5,674 nucleotides of DNA from Paracoccaceae bacterium (GTDB taxonomy: Bacteria; Pseudomonadota; Alphaproteobacteria; Rhodobacterales; Rhodobacteraceae): assembly GCA_016937725.1 (NCBI GenBank), contig JAFGVZ010000222.1, positions 1-5,674 on the forward strand. Direction: 5' to 3'. A program made the translations under genes and the position numbers. Below the pieces are notes generated by a model that saw nothing but the letters and a program-made list of their open reading frames with translations, ran no database searches and was not told the origin of the DNA. Below, one piece after another: positions 5,155 through 5,674 of this stretch. Every line of letters begins with the position of its first letter. Position 1 is the stretch's first letter.

Positions 5155-5674
5155 CTAGTCGCTGCGGTAGAAATCCAAGGGCTGCATCACGCCCAGCGGG
5201 AAAAGCGACAGGCTGCCCTGTGACAGCTCGAACACCTCGAAGCAGCGAATATCGCCATCGCGCGCATAGCTTTGCGCCAGCAGATAAGGGCCGTCGCCCC
5301 TCGCGCCCTCGCAGCTATTGGCCAAGTCCATCAGCCGCGTGTCGGACGGGATATTCTGATAGAACTCCTCGAACACGCCACCGCTGATCAGCAATTGGTA
5401 ATTCGGATCACTTGTCGAGGTCCAGAAGCCTTGCAGATCGGCCCGCACCTGCGCGTAGGGGTCTACCCCCTCGACGCGCGCTTCGCGGATCGTGACATCA
5501 ACATTCGCGCCGCCATAGCCTGCCAGATCGCCCGTCCATGTCATCGGTGTGTTGGGGGGCAGGTCCATCAAGCCTTCCAGCATCCCTTGGTCCGTGTGGA
5601 ATGCGCTGGAGGCGACATAGCGCCAGCCGTCATAATGCAATTCGCATTGCACGCTGGCATCCGTCACCTCGCAA
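5155..5674 (-). CDS. Unrecognised protein, C-terminal part (5' end outside window)
   Basis: The frame stays open to the right edge of the window, giving 172 residues ending in a TAG stop at 5155-5157. I do not recognise a family. The GTG at 5665-5667 is a possible start in principle but has no ribosome binding site before it and an in-frame Cys-Glu upstream, so the gene most likely begins beyond the window. The visible part is acidic and rich in aromatic and beta-forming residues, with no membrane segment. Four cysteines (visible residues 1, 10, 121 and 144) could form two disulfides, which with the composition suggests a periplasmic or secreted protein; a signal peptide would be outside the window. 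A stretch around 83-105 (FWTSTSDPNYQLLI...FEEFY) resembles the W-S-D...F-x-x-Y pattern seen in small lipocalin-like beta proteins, a weak hint only. It lies 101 bp upstream of ndk on the same strand. Confidence 0.75.
   Translation of the reverse strand, partial: CEVTDASVQCELHYDGWRYVASSAFHTDQGMLEGLMDLPPNTPMTWTGDLAGYGGANVDVTIREARVEGVDPYAQVRADLQGFWTSTSDPNYQLLISGGVFEEFYQNIPSDTRLMDLANSCEGARGDGPYLLAQSYARDGDIRCFEVFELSQGSLSLFPLGVMQPLDFYRSD

Noticed and set aside
5665..5667. GTG as the true start of the right-edge gene
   Set aside because: The frame stays open upstream with no Shine-Dalgarno before the GTG, so the gene more likely starts outside the window.

Overview
The window looks like chromosomal DNA of an alphaproteobacterium, most likely Rhodobacterales (Roseobacter/Rhodobacter/Paracoccus-like). 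The reasons are GC-rich codon use, a crotonyl-CoA carboxylase/reductase (Ccr) of alphaproteobacterial type, a small DUF1127 protein, and an intergenic palindromic element of a kind I remember from many Rhodobacterales genomes. The genus assignment is inference. There are six protein genes: one at each window edge is cut off and four are complete. I see no tRNA, rRNA, CRISPR array, insertion sequence or phage gene.

Layout: (1) 1-1236, plus strand, the C-terminal part of ribonuclease R (rnr), whose N-terminus lies upstream of the window. (2) 1248-1466, minus strand, a 72-residue DUF1127 protein that converges on rnr with only 11 bp between the stop codons. (3) 1467-1634, a gap holding the DUF1127 leader with a 9-bp inverted repeat and a strong Rho-independent terminator for ccr. 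(4) 1635-2927, minus strand, ccr, the key enzyme of the ethylmalonyl-CoA pathway. (5) 2928-3061, a 134-bp leader with a perfect 12-bp inverted repeat, the best candidate control region in the window. (6) 3062-4441, minus strand, a short PlsB-like glycerol-3-phosphate acyltransferase. (7) 4442-4630, an intergenic stretch with a GC-rich palindromic repeat and the ndk terminator. (8) 4631-5053, minus strand, nucleoside diphosphate kinase (ndk). (9) 5155 to the right edge, minus strand, the C-terminal 172 residues of an unrecognised protein, possibly exported.

How the genes fit together: everything but rnr reads leftwards. The acyltransferase and ccr lie in tandem with no visible terminator between them, so read-through is possible, although ccr has its own leader. 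Ccr makes ethylmalonyl-CoA from crotonyl-CoA and CO2 during acetyl-CoA assimilation, and the acyltransferase would use acyl chains for phospholipid synthesis. Both draw on acyl-thioester metabolism, but a functional link is only inference. ndk and rnr are housekeeping genes of nucleotide and RNA metabolism. I find no clear new multi-gene system. The most interesting items are the ccr leader repeats, the ccr/acyltransferase pairing, the intergenic palindromic element and the unrecognised protein at the right edge.
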